Assembly (NCBI RefSeq): GCF_004307425.1
Contig: NZ_SEWZ01000004.1
Coordinates: 1-64,000 of the forward strand
Length of the DNA stretch: 64,000 nt
From: Aquirufa antheringensis
GTDB taxonomy: Bacteria; Bacteroidota; Bacteroidia; Cytophagales; Spirosomataceae
Direction of reading: 5' to 3'
The position numbers were made by a program, and so were the translations under genes. Below are positions 33,917-41,801 of this stretch, piece by piece. How positions within the stretch are numbered: the stretch's first letter is position 1; each line of letters opens with the position of its first letter. The notes beneath the pieces are model-generated. The model had not been told where the DNA came from and did no database searches. It saw only the letters and a program-made list of their open reading frames with translations.

Positions 33917-36043
33917 CTATTTTTTAGAAATGTCCGTACCTAATCGTTGTAAGTAAGCAATCAATGCAATAATCTCCTTGTCTTGGCTTACCTTAATTTT
34001 TTCCGCTGCTAAATTTAATTGGATGGCTTTAGCCTGCGTATTCAAGTCTTTAACAGCATTTGTAATCTCATCTGTTGAATAAGGAACGCCCAGTTTTTTC
34101 ATGGCGGCTAACTTATCCTGGGTTGCAGAAGTGTTTACTGTTTGTTCTAAAAGCCAAGCGTAGTTAGGCATAATTGAACCTGGAGACATACTGCTCGGCT
34201 CTCTCATGTGGTGGTAGTGCCAGGAATCGGGGTATTTCCCTCCTTCTCTGTGCAAATCTGGTCCAGTACGTTTAGATCCCCATAGGAAGGGATGATCATA
34301 CACAAACTCCCCTGATTTAGAGAATTCCCCATAGCGTTCCGTCTCACTTCTGAATGGACGTACCAGCTGAGAGTGACAACTGACACAACCTTCCCGGATA
34401 TAGATATCTCTACCCTCTAATTCTAAGGATGTGTACGGTTTAACTGATTCGATGGTAGGAACATTCGATTTGACCATAAACGTAGGAAGTAATTCGACCA
34501 AAGATCCTACTAAAATCATCACTAAAGAAGCCACTAATAACTGGATAGGGCGTTTTTCAATCCAACGATGCCAGTGTCCATCACTTTCGTGTTTCTCTTC
34601 GATGATGGCTAATGGAGCCGCTTCTGCTTTCTCATTGGCCAATAAAGTGCCTTGTTTCATCGTTTTGAACAAGTTGTAGGCCATTAACACCGCTCCTGTT
34701 AAATAAAGAGTCCCCCCTAAAGCGCGCATCATGTGCATGGGTAATAATTGTAAAGTTGTATCTAAAAAGTTACCGTATTGCAAGGTGCCCTCTGCAGTAA
34801 ATTGCTTCCACATCATCCCCTGTGTAAAACCGGAGATGTACATCGGGATGGCATAAAAAGCGATACCAATCGTTCCGATCCAGAAGTGGGTTTTAACTAA
34901 TTTCTCTGAATAAACAGTGGTTTGGAAGATCCGGGGAACTAACCAATACAACATCGCAAAGGTTAAGAATCCATTCCAGCCTAAAGCTCCTACGTGTACG
35001 TGCGCCACGATCCAGTCCGTAAAGTGGGCAATCGCGTTAATATTTTTTAACGATAGCATAGGACCTTCAAAAGTAGCCATGCCATAGGATGTGATCCCTA
35101 CTACCATGAATTTCAATAGCGTATTCTCCCGTACTTGATCCCAAGCACCGCGTAAAGTCAATAGACCATTAATCATTCCACCCCAAGAGGGAGCAATAAG
35201 CATGATGGAGAAAACAACCCCTAACGATTGAGCCCAATCTGGCAAGGAAGAATACAATAAGTGGTGAGGCCCCGCCCAAATGTAGATAAAGATCAAGGCC
35301 CAGAAGTGTAGAATGGAAAGTCGATAAGAATAGACCGGACGATTCGCCATTTTTGGCAAGAAATAATACATCATTCCTAAGAACGGAGTCGTTAAGAAAA
35401 ACGCCACTGCATTGTGGCCGTACCACCATTGAATTAAGGCATCTTGAACGCCGGCATAGACATAATACGATTTAGTAAAGGAGATCGGTAATTGAACGGA
35501 GTTCGTTAAGTGCAACACCGCGACCGTAATAAAGGTCGCGATATAGAACCAAATCGCCACATATAGGTGACGTTCTCTTCTTTTAAAGATGGTACCGAAC
35601 ATATTAATGCCAAAAGCAACCCACACTAACGTAATCGCTATATCCAATGGCCATTCTAATTCGGCATATTCATGTGAAGTGGTGATACCTAGTGGCAAAG
35701 TAATCGCAGCAGCTACAATGATTAATTGCCAACCCCAAAAATGGAAATTAGATAAGAAATCACTGTACATACGTGCTTTTAAAAGACGCTGCAACGAATA
35801 ATAAACGCCAGCAAAAATGGCATTTCCCACGAATGCGAAAATGACGGCATTGGTATGCAAAGGACGAAGACGCCCAAAGGTTCCGTATTGAGTTAAATTC
35901 CACGAGGGAGCAAAAAGTTGAGTGGCAATAATGACACCTACTGTCATCCCGATTACCCCCCAAAGAATGGTTGCCAAGGAAAAATTTCGAACAATTTTAT
36001 TATCGTAATAAAATTGCTCTAATGAGGTAGTTTTTGTGCTCAT
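33917..36043 (-). CDS. ccoNO: Fused cbb3 oxidase subunits I and II (CcoN-CcoO)
   Basis: A 708-residue fusion. Residues 1-475 are the catalytic subunit CcoN with 12 helices. The heme b ligand His lies in LHTNAVIFAF, the CuB ligands in WWYGHNAVAF and GPHHLLYSSLPDW, and the heme b3/b ligands in IVAHVHVGALGW. A charged linker (about 475-500) and one helix lead to CcoO (about 515-708), a monoheme cytochrome c with GCVSCHSQLVRPF and a Met ligand in SIMPNY. The enzyme reduces O2 with high affinity. The fusion is usual in Bacteroidota. The ATG overlaps the ccoS stop by four bases. Confidence 0.95.
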   Translation of the reverse strand: MSTKTTSLEQFYYDNKIVRNFSLATILWGVIGMTVGVIIATQLFAPSWNLTQYGTFGRLRPLHTNAVIFAFVGNAIFAGVYYSLQRLLKARMYSDFLSNFHFWGWQLIIVAAAITLPLGITTSHEYAELEWPLDIAITLVWVAFGINMFGTIFKRRERHLYVAIWFYIATFITVAVLHLTNSVQLPISFTKSYYVYAGVQDALIQWWYGHNAVAFFLTTPFLGMMYYFLPKMANRPVYSYRLSILHFWALIFIYIWAGPHHLLYSSLPDWAQSLGVVFSIMLIAPSWGGMINGLLTLRGAWDQVRENTLLKFMVVGITSYGMATFEGPMLSLKNINAIAHFTDWIVAHVHVGALGWNGFLTFAMLYWLVPRIFQTTVYSEKLVKTHFWIGTIGIAFYAIPMYISGFTQGMMWKQFTAEGTLQYGNFLDTTLQLLPMHMMRALGGTLYLTGAVLMAYNLFKTMKQGTLLANEKAEAAPLAIIEEKHESDGHWHRWIEKRPIQLLVASLVMILVGSLVELLPTFMVKSNVPTIESVKPYTSLELEGRDIYIREGCVSCHSQLVRPFRSETERYGEFSKSGEFVYDHPFLWGSKRTGPDLHREGGKYPDSWHYHHMREPSSMSPGSIMPNYAWLLEQTVNTSATQDKLAAMKKLGVPYSTDEITNAVKDLNTQAKAIQLNLAAEKIKVSQDKEIIALIAYLQRLGTDISKK

Positions 36044-36195
36044 AGATTCGTGTTTTTTTCGTCTTCTTGTAAAATGCGCATGGCTGGAGTAATTAAATCC
36101 TCTTGTTGTCCCGTTTTAACAGACCAAACAAAGGCAATTACAAATCCGATCGCCATAAAAAGGCTTAATCCGATCATTAGGTACATTATTTCCAT
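36040..36195 (-). CDS. ccoS: Cbb3 oxidase maturation protein CcoS
   Basis: A 51-residue protein beginning MEIMYLMIGLSLFMAIGF, with one membrane helix, the conserved FVWSVKTGQQEDLITPAMRI stretch after it, and an acidic tail. This matches CcoS (FixS), which is required for heme and copper incorporation into CcoN. Its TGA overlaps the ccoNO ATG (ATGA), and it lies 57 bases downstream of ccoI. It is short enough to be missed by length cut-offs. Confidence 0.92.
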   Translation of the reverse strand: MEIMYLMIGLSLFMAIGFVIAFVWSVKTGQQEDLITPAMRILQEDEKNTNL

Positions 36196-36252
36196 GGCCT
36201 ACCCATTTTATTTGTTGCAATTTCGGGACAAAGCCCTTCGCAAAACCTGACT

Positions 36253-38676
36253 TTACTCAGCTTTTAATCTGATTTTAAAACGGTTTAGTGCTTGCCCTTT
36301 CCAATTCATTCCCCAAGTGGCTATCACTAACATACTGATGGAATTAATGGGCATCAATATGGCTGCTATCAAAGGATATAAATTCCCCTGAATCGCATAG
36401 CTTAATCCAAATCCATTGTATACGAGCGAAAGAAGGAAACTTGCTTTGATCAATTGAAGGCCAAATTTAGAGTAGTTTAAGAACTCGCCAAGGTGAGGCA
36501 ACTCCGATCCTTTTAAGATGGCATCAGACGACGGGGTAAAATGTAGGTGGTCATCTGAAACGGCAATACCTACGGCTGCCTGTTTTAAAGCCCCTGCATC
36601 ATTTAGACCATCCCCAATCATGGCCACGATTTTTCCTTGTTTTTGAAGTGCTTGGATATACTCCATTTTGTCCAGTGGACTGCACTCAAATTTCACGTGA
36701 TTTTGATCTTCAAACCAATCCAACAAGTGAGCCGCGTGTTCTTTTTTGTCCCCTGAAATCAAATGGACTTCGTATTGATGTCTTAAGCTATGTAACATGG
36801 CTTCTATACCAGGTCTATTTTCCCAAGGAAATTCTATAAATCCGATGGGCTCTTGGTTGATTGAAACAAATAAGCGTGTTTCTGAGCTGATAAATCCCTC
36901 TGGTAAATCGAGTTTATTCAAGGTGTATTTAGCGCTTCCGATTTGGACAAATAAGTCATCAAATGTAGCTTCAAGTCCCTTTCCGCTATGTTCTTTAAAT
37001 TCAGAAAAGGCAATCAAGCTTCGCTGTTGCAAGAATTTTTTGGCTTGTTTTGAAAGTGGATGCGTGGATTGATAAACCAAGGAATAGATCGCGTTCCATT
37101 CCTTGTCTGTTACTTCACGGTTAAAATGAACGCTAGGTTCTTGTTGACTTTGCAAAGTTAGCGTTCCTGTTTTGTCAAAAACCAAAGTGTCTACTTGGGC
37201 CATTCGTTCGAATGTTTGAATATCTTTTACGAAAAAGTGGAATTTAGCTAGCCAGCGAATACCGTGTCCGAGAGCAAAGGGATATGAAACGGCCAAAGCA
37301 CACGGGCAGGCAATCACTAGAATGCTCACTACCGCATTAGACCAACGGCTTGGATCTACATTATACCAATAAATACCCGCAGCGGTGGCTAGACTTAACA
37401 GTATCCCGGTGAAATACATCCCCACTTTATTCGCAAAGTTTTCCCAGTTTTCCGTCTTGTGGTGCGGGTCTTTAAAAGCTTGTTGCTCCCAAAGCTGTGT
37501 TAAGTGGCTTTGGTTTAATTCTTTGCTTAATTGAATTTCGATAGACTCTCCTAGGTGTTTTCCGCCTGCATAGATGGATTGACCCGCTTGAATTGGAATT
37601 AATTCACTCTCGCCGGTGACGAAGCTGTAGTCCATTTGACTTTGGCCCTTTAATAAATAGGCGTCTGCTGGAATGATTTCTTGATTGCGGATTAACAAGC
37701 GGTCCCCCACCTGAATTTCTTCAAGAGGAGCTATTTCTTCTTTTCCATTCGCCATTCTAGTAACGACTAAGGGAAAATAGGCTTTATAATTGCGTTCAAA
37801 CGAGAGGAAATCAAAGGATTTCTGCTGGAACCACTTCCCTATTAATAAGAAGAATATCAGGCCAGAAACGGAATCGATATAGCCAGCACCCGTATGCGAT
37901 AAAATTTCAAATACACTGCGACCATATCCTACCAGAATACCTAGTAAAATGGGTAATTCAATGGTCATTTTGCGCAATTTGAGGTGCGCATAGACCTGGC
38001 TAAAATAGTCCGAACCGGAATAGAATACGGCCACGCTACCCAAAGCAAGATTCAAGTAACCAAATAAAGCCTGAAGAGAGCCATCATCAATCCCTAAATA
38101 CTCCGGAAAGCTAAAAAGCATCGCATTTCCTGCGCAAAAACCGGCGATTCCGAGCTTAAGAAATAGCTTTTTTTGATCCTTATTTTGTGGTCTTTCTTCC
38201 GCATTCGAGATATGCGGTTCATACCCTAAGCTTGCTATCAAGGTGGCTAAGGCACCTAAATTAAGTTGATCTTCTTTAAACCAAACTGTCAGATCTTTCT
38301 TGCCAAAATTAAGACTCGTTTTAATAATCTGCGGATTTACCTTTTGCAGATTCTCTAATAAATACAAGCAAGATCGGCAGTGAATAGCTGGTAAATGGAA
38401 GCTGACTTTGGAAAAATCAGCATTTGAAAAAGTGATTAATCGATCTCTAAAGGCCTTGTTGTTAAGGAAATCAAAATTCTTGTCTGTAGGTGAAATACCT
38501 GGATTTAGGTCACATGAATAGTAGGCGTCGAGGTGATTTTCATTTAGTAATTCATATACTTGTTCGCAGCCGTGGCAACAAAAAGTCTTATCCTGATGAA
38601 TGATGGGTGTCTCAGGGCATTCATCTCCGCAATGATAGCAAATTACCTCTTCAAGAATCTCTGTGTGTATACTCAT
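36253..38676 (-). CDS. ccoI: Copper-translocating P-type ATPase CcoI/FixI
   Basis: An 807-residue P1B-type ATPase. A Cys-rich N-terminus (CYHCGDECPE, FCCHGCEQVYE) and an HMA-like domain with HCRSCLYLL precede the membrane segments. The CPC metal motif (VIACPCALAVSYPFAL), phosphorylation site DKTGTLT and hinge GDGLNDAGAL are intact. FixI-type ATPases supply copper to cbb3 oxidase and are distinct from detoxifying CopA. It is the first gene of the minus-strand cluster; a FNR-like dyad and a GAAATTTG promoter element lie upstream. Confidence 0.93.
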   Translation of the reverse strand: MSIHTEILEEVICYHCGDECPETPIIHQDKTFCCHGCEQVYELLNENHLDAYYSCDLNPGISPTDKNFDFLNNKAFRDRLITFSNADFSKVSFHLPAIHCRSCLYLLENLQKVNPQIIKTSLNFGKKDLTVWFKEDQLNLGALATLIASLGYEPHISNAEERPQNKDQKKLFLKLGIAGFCAGNAMLFSFPEYLGIDDGSLQALFGYLNLALGSVAVFYSGSDYFSQVYAHLKLRKMTIELPILLGILVGYGRSVFEILSHTGAGYIDSVSGLIFFLLIGKWFQQKSFDFLSFERNYKAYFPLVVTRMANGKEEIAPLEEIQVGDRLLIRNQEIIPADAYLLKGQSQMDYSFVTGESELIPIQAGQSIYAGGKHLGESIEIQLSKELNQSHLTQLWEQQAFKDPHHKTENWENFANKVGMYFTGILLSLATAAGIYWYNVDPSRWSNAVVSILVIACPCALAVSYPFALGHGIRWLAKFHFFVKDIQTFERMAQVDTLVFDKTGTLTLQSQQEPSVHFNREVTDKEWNAIYSLVYQSTHPLSKQAKKFLQQRSLIAFSEFKEHSGKGLEATFDDLFVQIGSAKYTLNKLDLPEGFISSETRLFVSINQEPIGFIEFPWENRPGIEAMLHSLRHQYEVHLISGDKKEHAAHLLDWFEDQNHVKFECSPLDKMEYIQALQKQGKIVAMIGDGLNDAGALKQAAVGIAVSDDHLHFTPSSDAILKGSELPHLGEFLNYSKFGLQLIKASFLLSLVYNGFGLSYAIQGNLYPLIAAILMPINSISMLVIATWGMNWKGQALNRFKIRLKAE

Positions 38677-38687
38677 AATGGAATGTT

Positions 38688-38695
38688 CAAATTTC
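38688..38695 (-). promoter_or_regulatory. -7 promoter element of ccoI
   Basis: Minus-strand GAAATTTG matches 7 of 8 positions of TAnnTTTG and ends 11 bases before the ccoI ATG. No clear -33 TTG element is seen, which would fit an activator-dependent promoter. Confidence 0.45.
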
Positions 38696-38739
38696 CGGAG
38701 TTTCGCTGTTGATTATCGTGATAAATAACACGTTCAAAA

Positions 38740-38753
38740 CTGATGAATATCAG
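38740..38753. promoter_or_regulatory. FNR/FixK-like operator dyad
   Basis: Perfect inverted repeat CTGAT-GAAT-ATCAG, one base per half-site from the FNR consensus TTGAT-N4-ATCAA. It lies in the 124-base divergent region between ccoI and the cyclic-nucleotide-binding gene, with its centre about 40 bases upstream of the latter's predicted start site and about 60 from that of ccoI. A second weaker dyad, TTATC-GT-GATAA, is at 38713-38724. Confidence 0.65.
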
Positions 38754-38775
38754 GTATTGGGAACGTTTATCCCTG

Positions 38776-38783
38776 TACTTTCG
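38776..38783 (+). promoter_or_regulatory. -7 promoter element of the cyclic-nucleotide-binding gene
   Basis: TACTTTCG resembles TAnnTTTG (7 of 8) and lies 17 bases before the ATG at 38801. The spacing to the dyad at 38740-38753 would suit a class II activator. Confidence 0.4.
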
Positions 38784-38800
38784 CCTTATTATTTAAGCCC

Positions 38801-39187
38801 ATGAACAATTTTTCAGATACGGAACGAAAAGTGTTAGCTAGTGGAATCGAACTCCGCTATTTGCCTGATGAATATTTATTTCGTCAAGGCCAAAAAGCAG
38901 AATTTGTATTTTACCTGCAAGAAGGCAGCCTCGTGTTAGAAGGACCGGCTGGCTTTGTGACCATCGATCGGAAAGGTGTTTTTATTGGAATTGAGGAAGC
39001 AATCGAAGAGAAAAAGCATGTGTATGCTGCGATGACTTCGAGTTATTCACAATTTTTGGTTTTTGAACGGAAGTATTTTAAACAATTAATCGATGAATTC
39101 GATTTAGCCCTTCCCTATTTTGAGTATAAAAAAGCGGAATTCAATGAACTCTTACAGAAGGTTCAATTGAATTATGCTACGGTATAA
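38801..39187 (+). CDS. Cyclic-nucleotide-binding domain protein without HTH
   Basis: This 128-residue protein is a single cNMP-binding beta-roll of the Crp/Fnr type (LRYLPDEYLFRQGQKAEFVFYLQEGSLVL) followed by a helix. It ends at residue 128, where the dimerisation helix would lead into a helix-turn-helix; no DNA-binding domain follows in any frame up to the terminator. It is divergent from ccoI and shares its regulatory region, which suggests a role in cbb3 control, perhaps as a decoy or co-sensor. This is inference. The stop is TAA and no frameshift is evident. Confidence 0.75.
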   Translation: MNNFSDTERKVLASGIELRYLPDEYLFRQGQKAEFVFYLQEGSLVLEGPAGFVTIDRKGVFIGIEEAIEEKKHVYAAMTSSYSQFLVFERKYFKQLIDEFDLALPYFEYKKAEFNELLQKVQLNYATV

Positions 39188-39217
39188 ATGATTAGAGTGG
39201 TATTTAATTGGGTTTTG

Positions 39218-39250
39218 GCTCCCTTTTGCTTTTAGCGGAAGGGAGCTTTA
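39218..39250. terminator. Bidirectional terminator
   Basis: Stem GCTCCCTT / AAGGGAGC (39218-39225 / 39239-39246) followed by TTTATTTT. It separates the convergent cyclic-nucleotide-binding gene and SDR gene; the SDR stop (39248-39250) directly follows the stem. Confidence 0.7.
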
Positions 39251-40054
39251 TTTTAAGGGACTATCCTTTTCCTTTTTCAGGGTATTGTAGACCATTTTGT
39301 CCAAAAATCCATTCATCCATTTATTTAGGAATACGGTTAATTTACCTTGGAAAGTGAGTACTAACGTCTTCTTCTTAGATTCATAAGCCTCAGCAATGCG
39401 TTTAGCCACTTCTTCAGCAGACATCATTTCTCCCTCATCCCGCATGGAATCACCTGTCACTTTCCCCTCACTGTTTAAAGAGGCTGCTCTAATATTCGAA
39501 GCAGTGAATCCGGGGCAAGCAATTAAGACATGAACACCCGTTTCTAATAACTCTGTTCTCAAGGCTTCTAAGAAACCATTCATCGCGAATTTGGAGGCAG
39601 AATACCCTGTTCTGACGGGAAGTCCGCGGTAACCTGCGATAGAAGATATACCTATTATTCCACCTTTTGCGGCTTTTATATGGGGTAATGCCGCGTGTGT
39701 GGCGTAAACTGTTCCCCAGAAATTAATGTCCATCACTTGTTTCAATACCTTGAGGTCGACCGTTTCAAACATCGATCGCATGGAGATTCCTGCGTTATTG
39801 ATTAGCAGATCAATTCTGCCAAACAGGTGCATCACCTGATCTACCATGGCACGTGTTTGTTCCTCAGAGGCTGAGTCGCAGACGATGCCTTTGGCAGCTA
39901 TGCCTGCTTCCTGTAATTCCGCTTCTGCAGCCAATAGATTCTGCTCATTTCTACCCGTGATGACGATTTGAGCTCCTTTTCTGCCGTATTCAAAGGCTAA
40001 CGCTTTTCCGATTCCAGAACTAGCTCCCGTGATGATAACTACTTGATTCTTCAT
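39248..40054 (-). CDS. SDR family oxidoreductase
   Basis: A 268-residue classical short-chain dehydrogenase. It has the cofactor motif TGASSGIG, NNAG, catalytic Ser in GIISIAG-type strand (ISSIAG) and YSASK. A C-terminal segment of about 30 residues contains a hydrophobic patch and WMNGFLDKM. The substrate is unknown. I use ATG 40054 rather than 40069 because a TAACTTCG promoter-like element ends two bases before the first ATG and SDR sequence begins right after the second. It is divergent from rlmD. Confidence 0.85.
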   Translation of the reverse strand: MKNQVVIITGASSGIGKALAFEYGRKGAQIVITGRNEQNLLAAEAELQEAGIAAKGIVCDSASEEQTRAMVDQVMHLFGRIDLLINNAGISMRSMFETVDLKVLKQVMDINFWGTVYATHAALPHIKAAKGGIIGISSIAGYRGLPVRTGYSASKFAMNGFLEALRTELLETGVHVLIACPGFTASNIRAASLNSEGKVTGDSMRDEGEMMSAEEVAKRIAEAYESKKKTLVLTFQGKLTVFLNKWMNGFLDKMVYNTLKKEKDSPLK

Positions 40055-40120
40055 GTGAATTAATTTCATCGCGAAGTTAAGGTTTTATCTTGAATTGGTT
40101 GGCTTGCCCACATAAAGCCG

Positions 40121-40128
40121 TATTTTTG
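40121..40128 (+). promoter_or_regulatory. -7 promoter element of rlmD, exact TAnnTTTG
   Basis: TATTTTTG ends 17 bases before the ATG at 40146. It overlaps an in-frame GTG at 40128, which is therefore unlikely to be the start. Confidence 0.6.
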
Positions 40129-40145
40129 TGCACATTTTTAGCAGC

Positions 40146-41567
40146 ATGAGTCAGAAAAAAGAAAAGAAAGCCCCAGTGGTGTTGGAACAAATTGCCATTT
40201 TGGATTTTGCCGCTGAGGCAAAGTGTATTGCCAAAGTGAATGAGGAAGTGATTTTTGTTCAAGGTGCTGTCGCTCCTGGCGATATCGCTGATTTACGTAT
40301 ATTGAAGTCCAAAAAAAGCTTCAAACAAGCCCAAGCCATCAATATTCAGCCACTTTCTAAACACCGTACAGACGTAGCCTGTAGCCATTTTGGCATTTGT
40401 GGCGGTTGTAAGTGGCAACACGTTTATTACGAAGCTCAAACCGCTTTTAAAGCGCAACAAGTCAAAGATAATTTGACCCGCATCGCTAAAGTGAAATTGC
40501 CCGATTTTCAACCGATTCTAGGTTCTGAGGAGACCTATTACTACCGCAATAAATTAGAATTCACCTTTTCTTGTGCCCGCTGGCTGACGGAAGATGAAAT
40601 TGGTAAAGAAGATTTAGGATCGATGAATGCCTTGGGATTCCATGTCCCAGGCCGTTTTGATAAGATTTTGCCAGTTGATCATTGCTATTTGCAACCTGAT
40701 CCATCCAATGCGATTCGCAATGGAGTGCGTGATTTCGCTGAAGCGAATGGTATCTCCTATTATGAATTAAAGAATCAAAAAGAAGGAGCTTTACGTAATT
40801 TAATTATCCGAAATACGGTTACAAACGAATGGATGGTCACCGTCCAGTTTGCCTATGCCACAGAAGAGGAAATAAAATCAGTCATGGAGTATTTGAAGTC
40901 AACATTCCCGATGATCACCTCTTTGAATTATGTGGTGAATCAAAAAGGAAATGACACTTTTCATGATTTAGACGTAGTTTGCTACCATGGAAAACCTTTT
41001 ATGGTAGAAATAATGGAAGATTTGAAGTTCCAAATTGGACCTAAATCATTCTTTCAAACGAATGCAAAGCAAGCGCTCAAGCTATACCAACTAGTGCGTG
41101 AATACGCTGATTTGCAAGGAAATGAAGTTGTTTACGACTTGTATACGGGTACAGGAACTATTGGTTTGTTTTTAGCGAAACACGCGTCTAAAGTTGTTGG
41201 CCTCGAATACGTCGAGATGGCCGTAGAAGATGCACGTATTAATGCCGAATTAAATGGTATCAAGAATGCAACCTTCTTTGCCGGTGATATGAAGAAAGTC
41301 TTGACAGAAGAATTTATTGCTATCCACGGCGCGCCAGATGTCATTATTACCGATCCTCCTCGTGCAGGAATGGATCTGGATGTGGTGAATCAAATATTAG
41401 CCGTTAAGCCAAAGAAAATCGTTTACGTTTCTTGTAATCCGGCTACTCAGGCTCGCGATTTAGCCTTACTGGATGTTGCCTATGAAGTAGATGTGGTTCA
41501 TCCGGTGGATATGTTCCCTCAGACGCATCATGTGGAGAATATAGTGAGGTTGAAATTAAGAGCATAG
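40146..41567 (+). CDS. rlmD: 23S rRNA (uracil-1939-C5)-methyltransferase RlmD-type
   Basis: A 473-residue TrmA/RlmD family methyltransferase. It has an N-terminal TRAM domain (about 10-70), an iron-sulfur Cys set (CSHFGICGGCKWQH), and an SAM-binding domain with FFQTNAKQ, YTGTGTIGLFLA and DPPRAGM. The catalytic Cys lies in VSCNPATQARDL and the C-terminal general base in HHVEN. It methylates U1939 or a similar uridine in 23S rRNA or tRNA. The family includes RlmCD and TrmA, so the exact target is by homology only. A large hairpin starts at its stop codon. Confidence 0.88.
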   Translation: MSQKKEKKAPVVLEQIAILDFAAEAKCIAKVNEEVIFVQGAVAPGDIADLRILKSKKSFKQAQAINIQPLSKHRTDVACSHFGICGGCKWQHVYYEAQTAFKAQQVKDNLTRIAKVKLPDFQPILGSEETYYYRNKLEFTFSCARWLTEDEIGKEDLGSMNALGFHVPGRFDKILPVDHCYLQPDPSNAIRNGVRDFAEANGISYYELKNQKEGALRNLIIRNTVTNEWMVTVQFAYATEEEIKSVMEYLKSTFPMITSLNYVVNQKGNDTFHDLDVVCYHGKPFMVEIMEDLKFQIGPKSFFQTNAKQALKLYQLVREYADLQGNEVVYDLYTGTGTIGLFLAKHASKVVGLEYVEMAVEDARINAELNGIKNATFFAGDMKKVLTEEFIAIHGAPDVIITDPPRAGMDLDVVNQILAVKPKKIVYVSCNPATQARDLALLDVAYEVDVVHPVDMFPQTHHVENIVRLKLRA

Positions 41568-41636
41568 AATATTTCATTACGCGATTCCGAAATTGTGCTG
41601 CGCAATAATTTCTTGAACCGCGCAATAAAATATTCT
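41566..41636. repeat. Nested 71-nt inverted repeat directly after rlmD
   Basis: The outer arms AGAATATTTCATTACGCG (41566-41583) and CGCGCAATAAAATATTCT (41619-41636) pair at 16 of 18 positions. Inside, GAAATTGTGC (41589-41598) pairs with GCAATAATTTC (41602-41612). The left arm begins inside the rlmD TAG. No T-run follows, so it is not a standard terminator. Confidence 0.75.
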
Positions 41637-41675
41637 AATGCCTAATTTAACTCTACTCTAACTGCAATAAAATGG

Positions 41676-41701
41676 AAAAAGGGCGATTAATCGCCCTTTT
41701 T
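41676..41701. terminator. Bidirectional terminator between rlmD and dnaB
   Basis: A perfect 26-bp palindrome AAAAAGGGCGATT / AATCGCCCTTTTT, with A- and T-runs on both flanks. It serves both convergent genes. Confidence 0.85.
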
Positions 41702-41736
41702 ATTCTTCAGAAATGTATTCCCGAAGGGAATTCCAA

Positions 41737-41771
41737 CTTTGTACTTTTTGCTTTGCTATTTGTGCTTTACT
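41737..41771. repeat. Degenerate heptanucleotide array near the dnaB 3' end
   Basis: Five 7-mers on the plus strand (CTTTGTA, CTTTTTG, CTTTGCT, ATTTGTG, CTTTACT). On the dnaB strand the unit reads GCACAAA, a cyclic permutation of the AAAGCAC unit at 3495-3526. Confidence 0.7.
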
Positions 41772-41801
41772 TTTAAAAAATTGCATTGCAATTTTTTAAA
41801 A
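41771..41801. repeat. 31-nt perfect inverted repeat spanning the dnaB stop
   Basis: Fifteen-base arms (TTTTAAAAAATTGCA and its exact complement) with a single central T at 41786. The dnaB stop codon (41796-41798, minus strand) lies in the right arm. Base content is almost all A/T. Confidence 0.75.

Noticed and set aside
36050-36250. A plus-strand ORF of 66 codons before ccoI
   Set aside because: It lies opposite ccoS, whose sequence, size and ATGA overlap with ccoNO are convincing.
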